A DNA stretch of 14,540 bases, from positions 22,576 through 37,115 of the forward strand of contig PBOV01000084.1 of assembly GCA_002724505.1 (NCBI GenBank), read 5' to 3'. The position numbers and the translations under genes were made by a program. The notes beneath the pieces were generated by a model. It made no database searches. It saw only the letters and a program-made list of their open reading frames with translations, and was not told the origin of the DNA. Shown here one piece after another: positions 1 to 7,799 of the stretch. Source of the stretch: Rhodospirillaceae bacterium (GTDB lineage Bacteria > Pseudomonadota > Alphaproteobacteria > MPNO01 > UBA2964). How positions within the stretch are numbered: the stretch's first letter is position 1; each line of letters begins with the position of its first letter.

Positions 1-114
1 GGCTACATTGTGTGCCTTGTCATTCCCCTGTAACATTTCTTAACTAAGGTAAACTTGTAAAAAAATTAGCGAAAATTTTTTAAATTAAGTTACAAATATA
101 AGGGTTTTGAGACG

Positions 115-675
115 TTGACATCGATGCTGAATTCACCCGCTCTGGTTCTCAATGCGGATTTCCGGCCCTTGAGTTACTTTCCATTGTCGCTGTGGTCATG
201 GCAGGACGCGATAAAGGCCGTATTCCTTGATAGGGTAAATATCGTCGCCGAATACGATGGCTCAGTTAATTCCCCGTCGTTTTCAATGCGCTTACCCAGC
301 GTCATTTCCCTAAAAGAATATATTCCATTATCGCGGCGGCCGGCTTTTACCCGTTTTAATGTGTTTTTACGTGATTGTTTCGATTGCCAGTATTGCGGTG
401 AAACTTTTCCCGCCCAAGAACTAACCTTCGATCATGTGGTGCCACGCTCACGTGGTGGCCGCACCAACTGGGAGAACGTTGTAACTGCCTGTTCCAACTG
501 CAATTTGCGCAAAGCCAACAAATCGGTGGACGAGGCAGGCATGTTTCCGCGTCACCCGCCGCATCGGCCATCTACATGGAAATTACAGGAAAATGGTCGT
601 GCCTTTCCCCCTAATTATCTTCATGAGAGCTGGCGCGACTTTCTTTATTGGGATACCGAGTTACAAGACGATTGA
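115..675 (+). CDS. HNH endonuclease family protein
   Basis: A 186-residue protein with a clear HNH nuclease core in its C-terminal half. Two zinc-type cysteine pairs are present (C91-x2-C94 and C126-x2-C129), with the catalytic D106-H107 followed by PRSRGG and then N121 and N130. The N-terminal stretch LVLNADFRPLSYFPLSLWSW (about residues 10-29) is characteristic of a family widespread in Alphaproteobacteria; I know no settled function for it. The length is normal. The TTG start is chosen because AAGGG at 100-104 lies 10 nt upstream; an in-frame ATG at 124 would remove only three residues and is the alternative. It converges on the DUF427 gene with 9 nt between the stops. It is probably a housekeeping or DNA-processing gene rather than part of a restriction system, since no methylase is adjacent. 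The family call is firm, the role is not. Confidence 0.9.
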   Translation: MTSMLNSPALVLNADFRPLSYFPLSLWSWQDAIKAVFLDRVNIVAEYDGSVNSPSFSMRLPSVISLKEYIPLSRRPAFTRFNVFLRDCFDCQYCGETFPAQELTFDHVVPRSRGGRTNWENVVTACSNCNLRKANKSVDEAGMFPRHPPHRPSTWKLQENGRAFPPNYLHESWRDFLYWDTELQDD

Positions 676-684
676 CTGCTGAAG

Positions 685-1251
685 TTAGAAGATTTCGACG
701 GGAGGCCCTTCGGATCGTTTCAAAATTAAAGGCGTTCTTTTTTCGACCGACCAGCGGTAGCGTTTTGCGTAACGCTGAACATCTGGCATGTCCCATGCTA
801 AATCGAACTCTGCTTCAGTTATTTCTGTGTTTTTAAAAATCTCATTGGCGTCCAGTGTGGATCCCTTAGAATGGCGAATTAGCCAACAGAGAGCCTCCCA
901 GCCAGATTTGTTGCCGCGGTGACTAGGTGAGGGTTCGACCACCCCTCTTCCCTTTTGAGGAGCGTTTTTGATTTCAACACCTTTCCAAAAGGCGATATGG
1001 TCCTTAATCAGGGAAGCTTCTTCGTATGGTTCTTCATAATGCCATGCGGCACCGATATTCTTTTTACCGGCGACAATAACATCGAAATAACTGGCGAAAC
1101 CCTTCCAATGGCAGAAGGTAATTGGAAAGTCCCGACTGTGGCGCAGATAATCCCAATTTACTGCATCAATAGGAAAGTAAATATTCCCCTCAACGTGCGC
1201 AATGGTATCGGCTTCTGCTAGGGTGACCCCATTCCAAATTGCCTCTGCCAT
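685..1251 (-). CDS. DUF427 domain protein with C-terminal extension
   Basis: A 188-residue protein. Residues about 3-95 form a DUF427 domain: WNGVTLAEAD, then VEGNIYFP, VNWDYLR, CHWKGFASYFDVIV, AAWHYEEP and IKDHIAFWKGVEI. The usual CPWKG is CHWKG here. Many DUF427 proteins end after this domain at about 95-120 residues; this one continues for about 85 residues with a part I do not recognise, rich in Trp and charged residues (GWEALCWLIRHSKG, AEFDLAWDMPDVQRYAKRYRW). The biochemical function of DUF427 is unknown. The ATG start has AGGA about 11 nt upstream. It lies on the same strand as the molybdenum hydroxylase operon, 153 nt beyond that operon's last stop, so read-through is possible, but the spacing suggests an independent unit. 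The reading frame is intact. Confidence 0.85.
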   Translation of the reverse strand: MAEAIWNGVTLAEADTIAHVEGNIYFPIDAVNWDYLRHSRDFPITFCHWKGFASYFDVIVAGKKNIGAAWHYEEPYEEASLIKDHIAFWKGVEIKNAPQKGRGVVEPSPSHRGNKSGWEALCWLIRHSKGSTLDANEIFKNTEITEAEFDLAWDMPDVQRYAKRYRWSVEKRTPLILKRSEGPPVEIF

Positions 1252-1404
1252 GTCAGTTTTTTCCTAGTGATGCTATAAAATATTTTGCGTTTAATTTCTG
1301 TATAAATTGGTAATTTTAACGCGCATTTTTTCCTTGCTTGTAATTATTCTTGTAGTTCTTTCGTTTTGGCGTCTGGTATGACGCTAGGTTTGCAGACTAA
1401 ATCA

Positions 1405-3792
1405 TCAAACTTTACCTAATGCCTTAAGAATTGTTTCTGGTGACATAGGTTGAGCCGTTACCTTGCCGCCGAAAGGTCTAATAGCGTCGTTTACTGCATT
1501 CATAACAACTGCTGGTGCGGCGCCGGTACCAGACTCTCCTACGCCTTTTGCGCCCAATTCAGATACGCCAGTATGTGTTTGGACGTGTGCCACCTCAATA
1601 TCAGGCATTTCACCGGCCATCGGGGTTAAGTAGTCCGCGAGTGTGGCATTCTGCAGCTGTCCCGCCATGTCATATACACATTCTTCATAAAGCGCCCCGC
1701 CTAGCCCCTGGACACAGCCTCCCCGAACCTGCTCATCAGCAAGTTGTGGGTTGATAACCCGACCGCAGTCTTCGATGACCCAGTGATTAAGTAACTTGAT
1801 GAAGCCGGTGTCCGTGTCGACTTCGACGTAGGCCCCTTGGATGCCATTGGTGAAGATATAGAGGGCATCCTTCAGCCTAAAACGATGGGTTGCCGATAGC
1901 GTATGTTGGATATGGTTGGGAAGTTCGGCCACTTGAAAATGTCCAATTCGACCGATCTCGGCGAGTGAAATGCGGGATTCGGTGTCCCCTTTGTCAACGA
2001 CGTGCCCCTCGATGATATCGAGCGTGTCAGGTTCAGCTTGAAGTAAGACCGCTGCAATTTCTATAATTTCAGCCCGCAACGTCATGGCTGCTTGGTAGGT
2101 GGCCTCACCGCCTATCGCGGTCGCACGCGAGGCATAGGTGCCGCCGCCATAAGGCACGGCATCAGTGTCTCCTTCTATGACCCGAACAGAGTCCAACGGG
2201 ACCCCCAGCGTTGCTGCTGCGATTTGGCCCATTATCGTGTCGACACCCTGTCCCTGATCAGTAACACCAACCATGCAAATAACGCCACCGGATGGCTCCA
2301 ATTTTATTGTACAGGAATCTTGGGAGGAAATTGGCGCCCCCCCAGCACCATAGTAACCTGCGGGACCCGGGGCTGTACCCTTTATAAAGGCGGCTATGCC
2401 GATGCCCCGCTGGATGCCCTTCTCGCGGAGAGCAACTTGCTCCTCTCGCAAAGAATCGTAACCCATGCGTTTAACCAGCGTCTCGAGACATTGTTGATGA
2501 GACAAGTCCCGCATTTCAATTCCTGCGGCACTGACACGCGGGTATGAGTCGTCTCGCATAACGTTGCGGCGGCGGAACTCCATCGGATCTATGCCGCAGG
2601 CGTTGGCTGCTTGGTCGACCAATGATTCGCCAACGGAATTGCCGATGGGATGCCCGACTGCACGATATTGGGATGTCGGAACTTTGTTGAGATAAACTAC
2701 CTGAGTTTTTGCTCGATAATTCTCGTGTGCATAGGGGCCGCCTGTAATATTGAGTATTTGATTGGCTTCAAAGACGCTGGTGCGCGGGTATTGGGAATAC
2801 GCCCCAGCGCCCGAGCGGACATCAATATCCATCGAAGTAATGATCCCGCTTTTGGTGACAGCTATTCGGCCTTTTACTCGGTTCTCACGCGCGTGAATGT
2901 CAGTGGAAAAACTTTCTAGTCGGTCAGCAACAAATTTTACCGGCCTAGCAAGCTTTATTGCTGCCGCGGTGGCAGCAACTTCATCACCGAATGTATGAAT
3001 TTTAAGTCCAAACGAGCCGCCAACATCAGGAGCTACGATGCGCACGTTGTGTTCAGGAACTCCTAAAGTGCGGGCAAAGACCGCCTGGATCATGTGTGGG
3101 CACTGGCTACTGGTATGGATGGTTAAACGCTCGGTGCCGGGATCAAATTCGGCCAGCAGCGCTCGGGGCTCCAGGCTGACCGCGGTGTGACGGCCAAAGG
3201 TAAACGTATCCTCGATAACGATATCCGCCTCTGAGACCGCCTTTTCCACATCGCCGGTTTCGATTGTTTTCTCGAAGGCTAAGTTATCGCCGAGGTCCGG
3301 GTGAATGACTGGCGTATCTGGGTCGAGTGCCGTTTCCTTGTCTACAACGACCGGAAGTTCTTTATATTCAATTGTAACAAGTTCAGCGGCATCCTCTGCT
3401 TCGGCGCGTGTCGAAGCGATTACCATTACAACGGGTTCACCTTGCCAACAGGCCCGGTCAATAGCCATCGGATGCTGTGGTTCCGATTTCATTCCATCAA
3501 AACAGACCAGCGTGCCAACCCATGGACCCGTGCACATTTCGGACAGCTCCGCCCCTGTCATAACAAGGGCGACACCGGCGCTCTGTTTTGCTGCTTCGAC
3601 ATCAATTGATAAAATTTTAGCGTGTCCATATGGGCTTCGGACGAAAGCGGCATGCAAAGCCCGGGACGGCATGATGTAATCGGTATAGCGCCCACGACAC
3701 GCTACCGCTCGTTTTGCTGCATCGCGAGATAACGTCCGGCCAACGTAGCTATTGGGTTTATCTAGTAGGGTAAAGGGAGCTTGTTTATTCAT
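1405..3792 (-). CDS. Xanthine dehydrogenase-family molybdenum hydroxylase, large (Mo) subunit, CoxL-like
   Basis: A 795-residue molybdenum-binding catalytic subunit, the usual length for the CoxL/XDH large-subunit family. These enzymes hydroxylate a carbon using water and pass electrons via 2Fe-2S centres to FAD. Visible signatures are the N-terminal a/b-hammerhead domain (about 16-150), the cofactor motif VGGSFGLK (257-264), GVTDQGQGVDT (509-519), and the C-terminal GVGESGTGAAP with the expected catalytic glutamate E753. The active-site loop reads QYRAVGHP (375-382). This is neither the AYxCSFR of true (form I) CO dehydrogenase nor the AYRGAGR of form II, so CO oxidation is unlikely and the substrate is probably an organic ring or acyl compound. 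It is the last gene of the operon: its ATG is 3 nt past the upstream stop, with GAGGG 7 nt before it inside the preceding gene. No truncation is seen. Specific substrate unknown. Confidence 0.92.
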   Translation of the reverse strand: MNKQAPFTLLDKPNSYVGRTLSRDAAKRAVACRGRYTDYIMPSRALHAAFVRSPYGHAKILSIDVEAAKQSAGVALVMTGAELSEMCTGPWVGTLVCFDGMKSEPQHPMAIDRACWQGEPVVMVIASTRAEAEDAAELVTIEYKELPVVVDKETALDPDTPVIHPDLGDNLAFEKTIETGDVEKAVSEADIVIEDTFTFGRHTAVSLEPRALLAEFDPGTERLTIHTSSQCPHMIQAVFARTLGVPEHNVRIVAPDVGGSFGLKIHTFGDEVAATAAAIKLARPVKFVADRLESFSTDIHARENRVKGRIAVTKSGIITSMDIDVRSGAGAYSQYPRTSVFEANQILNITGGPYAHENYRAKTQVVYLNKVPTSQYRAVGHPIGNSVGESLVDQAANACGIDPMEFRRRNVMRDDSYPRVSAAGIEMRDLSHQQCLETLVKRMGYDSLREEQVALREKGIQRGIGIAAFIKGTAPGPAGYYGAGGAPISSQDSCTIKLEPSGGVICMVGVTDQGQGVDTIMGQIAAATLGVPLDSVRVIEGDTDAVPYGGGTYASRATAIGGEATYQAAMTLRAEIIEIAAVLLQAEPDTLDIIEGHVVDKGDTESRISLAEIGRIGHFQVAELPNHIQHTLSATHRFRLKDALYIFTNGIQGAYVEVDTDTGFIKLLNHWVIEDCGRVINPQLADEQVRGGCVQGLGGALYEECVYDMAGQLQNATLADYLTPMAGEMPDIEVAHVQTHTGVSELGAKGVGESGTGAAPAVVMNAVNDAIRPFGGKVTAQPMSPETILKALGKV

Positions 3793-3795
3793 TAA

Positions 3796-4281
3796 TCAGC
3801 CCTCTTCCAGCCGTTTATTGATGGTGGTTTCTACGGCATCGACAATGGCATGGTAGCCAGTGCAACGGCAAAAGTTCCCCGATAGATGGGCACGAATTTT
3901 CTCACGGGTGGTGGGCGTTGGATTTTTCAATAAATCGGCGGCTGTGATCAGCATGCCAGGCGTACAATAACCGCATTGCATGGCGTTCCGTTCAACGAAA
4001 TTCTTTTGTAGGTCGGCAATTTCTCCAGTTTCGGTTAGCCCTTCAACTGTTACAACGTCTGCCCCGTCGGCCTGCACCGCCAGCATCAAACAGCCACGGA
4101 TAACCGCGCCGTCGACGCGGATAGTACAAGCACCACAGACACCATGTTCGCAACCAAGGTGGGAACCCGTGAGGCCGAGATCAGTGCGCAGGAAATCAAC
4201 GAGGTGCTGGCGAACAGGAACCGTTTTTGTGATGGGCTCGCCGTTGACAGTTAGAGAAATTTCGAGCGTTTCTTCCTTCAC
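3796..4281 (-). CDS. (2Fe-2S)-binding subunit of the molybdenum hydroxylase, CoxS-like
   Basis: A 161-residue iron-sulfur subunit that carries electrons from the molybdenum centre to FAD. The N-terminal plant-ferredoxin-like domain has C44, C49, C52 and C64 (GCEHGVCGACT ... GC). The C-terminal helical domain has C103, C106, C138 and C140 (QCGYCTPG ... FCRCTGY). All eight ligands for two [2Fe-2S] clusters are present. The GTG start overlaps the stop of the upstream FAD-subunit gene (GTGA, 4 nt), and AGGAG sits 7 nt upstream, so translation is probably coupled. Length is normal for the family. Confidence 0.95.
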   Translation of the reverse strand: MKEETLEISLTVNGEPITKTVPVRQHLVDFLRTDLGLTGSHLGCEHGVCGACTIRVDGAVIRGCLMLAVQADGADVVTVEGLTETGEIADLQKNFVERNAMQCGYCTPGMLITAADLLKNPTPTTREKIRAHLSGNFCRCTGYHAIVDAVETTINKRLEEG

Positions 4282-5150
4282 TTAAACTCTCCTGCGCGTT
4301 CTATAGCCGTTTCCAGTGCGCGCTTAGTCAACACTTTTTGCAGGTGAAGTTTCATCGCGGCGCTTCCCTGTAAATTGGTCATTGGATCTAAATCATTGGT
4401 TAGAGCGTCGGCCGCGGCTTCGCTGGTTTCTGTCGACCAAACTTTTCCAACGACAGAATCAATTGCCTGATTAGCTATGGTTGGCCTGTCTTCGCTTCCA
4501 AAATAAACCAACCGTAGTTGTTCGAACACCTTATTTGAAACGCGCCCGACGCATGCAAGGCCCGCCATAGCAAAGTCGCCGTGACGTTGTGCGAGTTCTA
4601 GGAATACCGAAACGTCATCGGGCGGCTCTTTGGGTATCAAAATTTCAACCAAAAGTTCGTTAGGTTGTCGTGCGGTTTCGTAGAGCCCTTTGAAATAATC
4701 TTTGGCCGCAATTTCCCGCCTTCCATTTATACTTTCGACAGCGAGTGTTGCCCAGAGGGCTAGGGCACAGGCCGGCATCTCGGCAGCGGGATCAGCAAGC
4801 GCAATACTACCGCCAATTGTCCCACGGTTGCGCACGGCATGATGTGCGACATGTTGCATAGCTTCAGCAATCAGTGGCAGGTTTTCAGCAACGACGGGTG
4901 AGTTTGCGATTTCTACGTGACGGGTCATTGCGCCGATTCGGACAACACCTTCTTCAAGCGTTATTCCGCAGAGGTCAGAAATTTTGTTAATGTCGATGAG
5001 TGTGCCCGGCTGAGATAGGCGCATATTTAGTGTCGGCATCAGGCTCTGACCCCCTGCCAAAATCCGGGCCTCGTCGCCAAGTTCTTCGAGCAATTCAAGC
5101 GTTTGTTGGCGCGAATTTGCTCGAATGAAATGAAATTTAGGCGCCTTCAC
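4278..5150 (-). CDS. FAD-binding subunit of the molybdenum hydroxylase, CoxM-like
   Basis: A 290-residue FAD-binding subunit (PCMH-type FAD domain, then the CO-dehydrogenase flavoprotein C-terminal domain). FAD-contacting motifs are AGGQS (32-36) with NMRLSQPGTLIDI after it, and TIGGS (111-115) in the context VRNRGTIGGSIALADP. The C-terminal domain has AQRHGDFAMAG near 187-197. I place the start at the GTG at 5150: a consensus AGGAGG lies 5 nt upstream of it, and the protein then begins KAPKFHFIRANS, as in relatives. A longer reading to 5213 would run through the palindrome and is unlikely. It is the first gene of the operon in the order FAD, FeS, Mo. Expression should be controlled from the 181-bp region shared with the UbiD-family gene. 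Confidence 0.93.
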   Translation of the reverse strand: MKAPKFHFIRANSRQQTLELLEELGDEARILAGGQSLMPTLNMRLSQPGTLIDINKISDLCGITLEEGVVRIGAMTRHVEIANSPVVAENLPLIAEAMQHVAHHAVRNRGTIGGSIALADPAAEMPACALALWATLAVESINGRREIAAKDYFKGLYETARQPNELLVEILIPKEPPDDVSVFLELAQRHGDFAMAGLACVGRVSNKVFEQLRLVYFGSEDRPTIANQAIDSVVGKVWSTETSEAAADALTNDLDPMTNLQGSAAMKLHLQKVLTKRALETAIERAGEFK

Positions 5151-5155
5151 GCCAA

Positions 5156-5161
5156 CCTCCT
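5156..5161 (-). promoter_or_regulatory. Consensus ribosome binding site fixing the start of the FAD subunit gene
   Basis: On the minus strand the sequence reads AGGAGG, then TTGGC, then GTG. It is a full anti-16S match at ideal spacing and decides for the GTG at 5150 over the longer ATG-started frame. Confidence 0.8.
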
Positions 5162-5171
5162 TTTTGTTTTT

Positions 5172-5198
5172 ATAATACCAAACCTTGTTTGGTATTAT
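5172..5198. promoter_or_regulatory. Perfect 27-bp palindrome, probable regulator operator
   Basis: Two 12-bp arms, ATAATACCAAAC and GTTTGGTATTAT, are exact reverse complements separated by CTT. The element lies between the divergent molybdenum hydroxylase operon and the UbiD-family gene, 10 nt beyond the Shine-Dalgarno of the former. As DNA it fits the operator of a dimeric repressor or activator (GntR-, TetR- or MarR-type by size and symmetry). As RNA it would be a strong hairpin with a 3-nt loop in the 5' leader of the operon. No U-run follows it, so a terminator is less likely. The regulator gene is not in the window. Confidence 0.65.
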
Positions 5199-5214
5199 GC
5201 CGGATGCTCTCACC

Positions 5215-5243
5215 TTCTGATTTTGAACGCAAGACGCTATACT
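5215..5243 (+). promoter_or_regulatory. Candidate sigma-70 promoter for the UbiD-family gene
   Basis: TTCTGA at 5215-5220 and TATACT at 5238-5243 are separated by 17 nt. The -10 box is good (5 of 6) and the -35 is weak, as expected for an activated promoter. The 27-bp palindrome ends 16 nt upstream of the -35 box, a reasonable place for an activator. Confidence 0.35.
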
Positions 5244-5251
5244 GGCGCCTT

Positions 5252-5278
5252 ATTATATCCTATTACAACTATGTTCAA
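5252..5278 (-). promoter_or_regulatory. Candidate sigma-70 promoter for the molybdenum hydroxylase operon
   Basis: On the minus strand TTGAAC (5278-5273) and a perfect TATAAT (5257-5252) are separated by 15 nt, which is short. Transcription would begin near 5245, leaving a leader of about 95 nt that contains the palindrome. It overlaps the region of the opposite promoter, so the two directions could interfere. Confidence 0.35.
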
Positions 5279-5331
5279 TTCCCTTAGAGCGGGCTAACCA
5301 TCCACATAGATTAATAAATCGGGGCACGAAA

Positions 5332-6777
5332 GTGGCAAATAAAGACTTAAGAGATTGGATCGAGGAGATAGAAACAGCGGGTGAAATGCATAAAATCTCG
5401 GGCGCGGAACCCACGGAGGATATCGGTGGTATTGTAGACATTGTTCAACGGAGAATGGGAAACCCTGCCCTAATGTTTGATGACATACCGGGTTTCCCGA
5501 AAGGGCATCGGGTTCTTTCCAATTTGGTGACGTCCACACCTAGAATTAATCTTGCTTTAGGACTTCCCGCAGATGTTTCAGAGATGGAACTCGTGCAGTG
5601 GTGGCGCAGCTATATGACGGAAGCGCCGTCAATACCACCGACACAGGTTAATGGTGGGGCTTTGCTAGAAAATGTCATGGAGGGCAGCGATGTGGATCTG
5701 ACTACGATCCCGACACCAGTTTGGCATGAACACGATGGTGGGCATTTTATTGGAACAGCCTGCATGGTTGTAATGAAAGACCCTGATTCTGATTGGATTA
5801 ATTATGGAACCTACCGAATGCAGGTGCATGAACCTGGTGTCGCTTCTGTCATGATGTCGCCTGGTAAGCATGGCCGTTTGTTAATGGAAAAATACCACGC
5901 GCGGGGTGAACCTTGTCCTGTGGCAGCGGTATTTGGAATGCATCCGGCATTATTTATGTTGGCGGGCCTTGAGATCCCTTACGGAAAAAGTGAATACGAA
6001 GCGGCTGGGGGGATTTTTGATGAAGCGATTGAGATTATCAACATGCCTAAGACTGGTTTGCCGGTTCCAGCTAATGCGGAGATCTCTATAGAGGGCTATA
6101 TCCACCCAGATGATGAAGTTGTTGAAGGCCCGCTTGGTGAGTGGACTGGCTACTATGCTGGCGGTCAACGACCAGAGCCGGCCATCCGTGTAGAAACTTT
6201 GATGCATAGGAATAACCCTATTCTGATGGGGGCTGTACCCGCCGTGCCACCCAACGACAACACCTATTATCTTGGACATTATCGCTGCGGTGCAGTCTGG
6301 TCTCAACTTGAGGCAGCCGGGATCCCTGAAATTAAGGGAGTTTGGGCTCATGAGGCGGGTGGCAGTCGTTTCTGGTTAACGGTCGCAATCAAACAGCTTT
6401 ACGGTGGGCATGCAAAGCAGGCGGGGATGATCGCATCGCAATGTTTGGCTGGAGCCTATTGCAATCGTTGGACTGTGGTGGTGGACGAGGATATCGATCC
6501 GACGAATGTCAATGACGTGCTGTGGTCCATGTGCACGCGCTGTGATCCGCGTGAGGATGTCGATGTCATTGAGGGAGGATGGAGTTCACATCTTGATCCT
6601 ATGTGTTTTGATGACGAGACGGACAAACGGAATGCACGTGTGGTAGTTGATGCTTGTATACCCTTCAGACGACGTGAGACCTTTCCCATTGTCGCGCGAA
6701 ATAGCAAAGAACTGGATGATCGTATTCGCGAGAAATGGGCGAATGTATTACCCGAAAGTTTCGTTAAGGGTAGTTAA
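5332..6777 (+). CDS. UbiD-family prenylated-FMN decarboxylase
   Basis: A 481-residue UbiD-family (de)carboxylase, normal length. These enzymes use prenylated FMN and a metal ion to decarboxylate aromatic, heteroaromatic or alpha,beta-unsaturated acids. Residues matching the studied fungal Fdc1 enzyme can be placed by spacing: N157 and R162 (N-x4-R, like N168/R173), H180 (18 after R162, like H191), E221 or E223 in SEYE, and the catalytic pair E265 and E270 in EGPLGE (spacing 5, like E277/E282). The ligand and catalytic set is complete, so activity is expected. The GTG start has GGGG 7 nt upstream. It is divergent from the molybdenum hydroxylase operon and followed after 32 nt by an EamA transporter, probably in the same transcript. 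No UbiX flavin prenyltransferase gene is nearby, so the cofactor must come from elsewhere. Role in ubiquinone synthesis is possible but the context argues for catabolism. Confidence 0.92.
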   Translation: MANKDLRDWIEEIETAGEMHKISGAEPTEDIGGIVDIVQRRMGNPALMFDDIPGFPKGHRVLSNLVTSTPRINLALGLPADVSEMELVQWWRSYMTEAPSIPPTQVNGGALLENVMEGSDVDLTTIPTPVWHEHDGGHFIGTACMVVMKDPDSDWINYGTYRMQVHEPGVASVMMSPGKHGRLLMEKYHARGEPCPVAAVFGMHPALFMLAGLEIPYGKSEYEAAGGIFDEAIEIINMPKTGLPVPANAEISIEGYIHPDDEVVEGPLGEWTGYYAGGQRPEPAIRVETLMHRNNPILMGAVPAVPPNDNTYYLGHYRCGAVWSQLEAAGIPEIKGVWAHEAGGSRFWLTVAIKQLYGGHAKQAGMIASQCLAGAYCNRWTVVVDEDIDPTNVNDVLWSMCTRCDPREDVDVIEGGWSSHLDPMCFDDETDKRNARVVVDACIPFRRRETFPIVARNSKELDDRIREKWANVLPESFVKGS

Positions 6778-6809
6778 CGAAGCAGGTGTAAGTCGAATTA
6801 CTTGCTGTC

Positions 6810-7667
6810 ATGAATAATGTTCTCCGCGGTGCGGCATGGATGATTCTCGCTGGGCTCTGTTGGACAATCATGACTATTTTGGTTCGTCAACTGTCTGGGG
6901 ATTATTCGTCGTTTGAGATTTTATTTTTTCGTAATTTAGTCGCGGTCTGTATTTTACTGCCACAAAGCATTAGGCGGGGTTTCTCATCGCTGAAGACGCA
7001 GCGCCTCCCGCTACATTGCTTGCGGGCGTTTCTATCCTATGTCGGTGTGCTGTTACTATTTTATGGTGTTGCCAATATTCCTTTGCCAGATGTAACCGCA
7101 TTGAGCTTCACTCAGCCCCTTTTCGTTGTTCTACTTGCAGCACTTATCCTGAAGGAATCAGTCAATGGGGCGTGTTGGGCTGCTGTGATAGCCGGCTTTG
7201 TAGGGCTATTGGTAATTGTACGGCCGGGATTTATCGCCGTTGAGCTGGCAACTGTATTGGTCGTATTCTCCGCCTTTTCTTATGCAGTTTCAAATATCTG
7301 CGTAAAACGACTGATGACAACGGACACAGCAAACCAATCGGTTTTCTATTTTAATCTATTGATGCTACCAATCGCGCTAGTTCCTGCCATTTTTTTCTGG
7401 GTGACGCCGGCGCTAGCAGATTTGCCTTTTCTGGTCGGCATAGGTGTGAACGGAACAATTGCAGTCTATGCGTATGCTCGGTCATTCACGCTTGCTGACG
7501 CGAGTGCGGTGATGCCTTTTGATTTCTTGCGCATGCCAATGGCAGCCACGGCAGCATTTCTTTTGTTTTCAGAAATTGGGGACCTCTGGACGTGGATTGG
7601 GTCAATCATTATATTTTCTAGCTCTTACGCCCTCGCGAAAAATAGTAGCAAATTGACTAAATCTTGA
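6810..7667 (+). CDS. EamA-family (DMT superfamily) transporter
   Basis: A 285-residue inner-membrane protein with about ten hydrophobic segments (near 8-25, 36-52, 72-90, 97-114, 121-138, 144-163, 178-198, 205-222, 233-253, 259-277), the pattern of two tandem EamA repeats. Family hallmarks include FFRNLVA after the second segment, LSFTQPLFVVLLAALILKE before the fifth, and a C-terminal WTWIGSIIIFSSSY. Such proteins export or import small metabolites; the substrate cannot be read from sequence. It follows the UbiD-family gene by 32 nt and is probably cotranscribed, suggesting it moves the substrate or product of that enzyme. No strong Shine-Dalgarno is visible before the ATG. Confidence 0.9.
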   Translation: MNNVLRGAAWMILAGLCWTIMTILVRQLSGDYSSFEILFFRNLVAVCILLPQSIRRGFSSLKTQRLPLHCLRAFLSYVGVLLLFYGVANIPLPDVTALSFTQPLFVVLLAALILKESVNGACWAAVIAGFVGLLVIVRPGFIAVELATVLVVFSAFSYAVSNICVKRLMTTDTANQSVFYFNLLMLPIALVPAIFFWVTPALADLPFLVGIGVNGTIAVYAYARSFTLADASAVMPFDFLRMPMAATAAFLLFSEIGDLWTWIGSIIIFSSSYALAKNSSKLTKS

Positions 7668-7762
7668 AATTTAATTGGTCATATTAATGCCCCCAAAAGT
7701 TCGCTGCTCGCGAGCGATTGGGAATTCGTCCCCAAATGCTATATTCTTAGACTATTGAGAAA

Positions 7763-7791
7763 GGGCTCAGTTAAATTACTGAAAGAGGCCC
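7763..7791 (-). terminator. Possible factor-independent terminator of the VOC-hydrolase operon
   Basis: On the minus strand, 9 nt past the hydrolase stop, the RNA could fold as GGGC, a 5-nt bulge, TCAGT, loop AATTTA, ACTGA, GCCC, followed by TTTCTC. The stem is interrupted and the U-run short, so this is only a moderate candidate. Confidence 0.35.
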
Positions 7792-7799
7792 AACTTCCG

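Noticed and set aside
1369..1384. Hairpin GCGTC ... GACGC downstream of the molybdenum subunit as a terminator
   Set aside because: Only 5 bp and followed on the transcribed strand by CAAAACGAAAG instead of a U-run, so not supported as a terminator.
2092..2547. Plus-strand 151-residue reading frame inside the molybdenum subunit gene
   Set aside because: It is a shadow of the well-supported minus-strand gene, with no recognisable domain.
1405..5150. Annotation of the three-gene operon as aerobic CO dehydrogenase (coxMSL)
   Set aside because: The active-site loop lacks the cysteine needed for the Cu-S-Mo centre, and neither form I nor form II signature is present.
5151..5213. Longer N-terminus for the FAD subunit starting at ATG 5213
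   Set aside because: The extra 21 residues are encoded by the palindrome and the Shine-Dalgarno region, do not look like the family, and the GTG at 5150 has a consensus ribosome site.
7676..7735. GCTCGCGAGC-centred hairpin between the EamA and hydrolase genes as a bidirectional terminator
   Set aside because: The symmetrical core is short and no U-run follows on either strand; the element at 7763-7791 is the better candidate.
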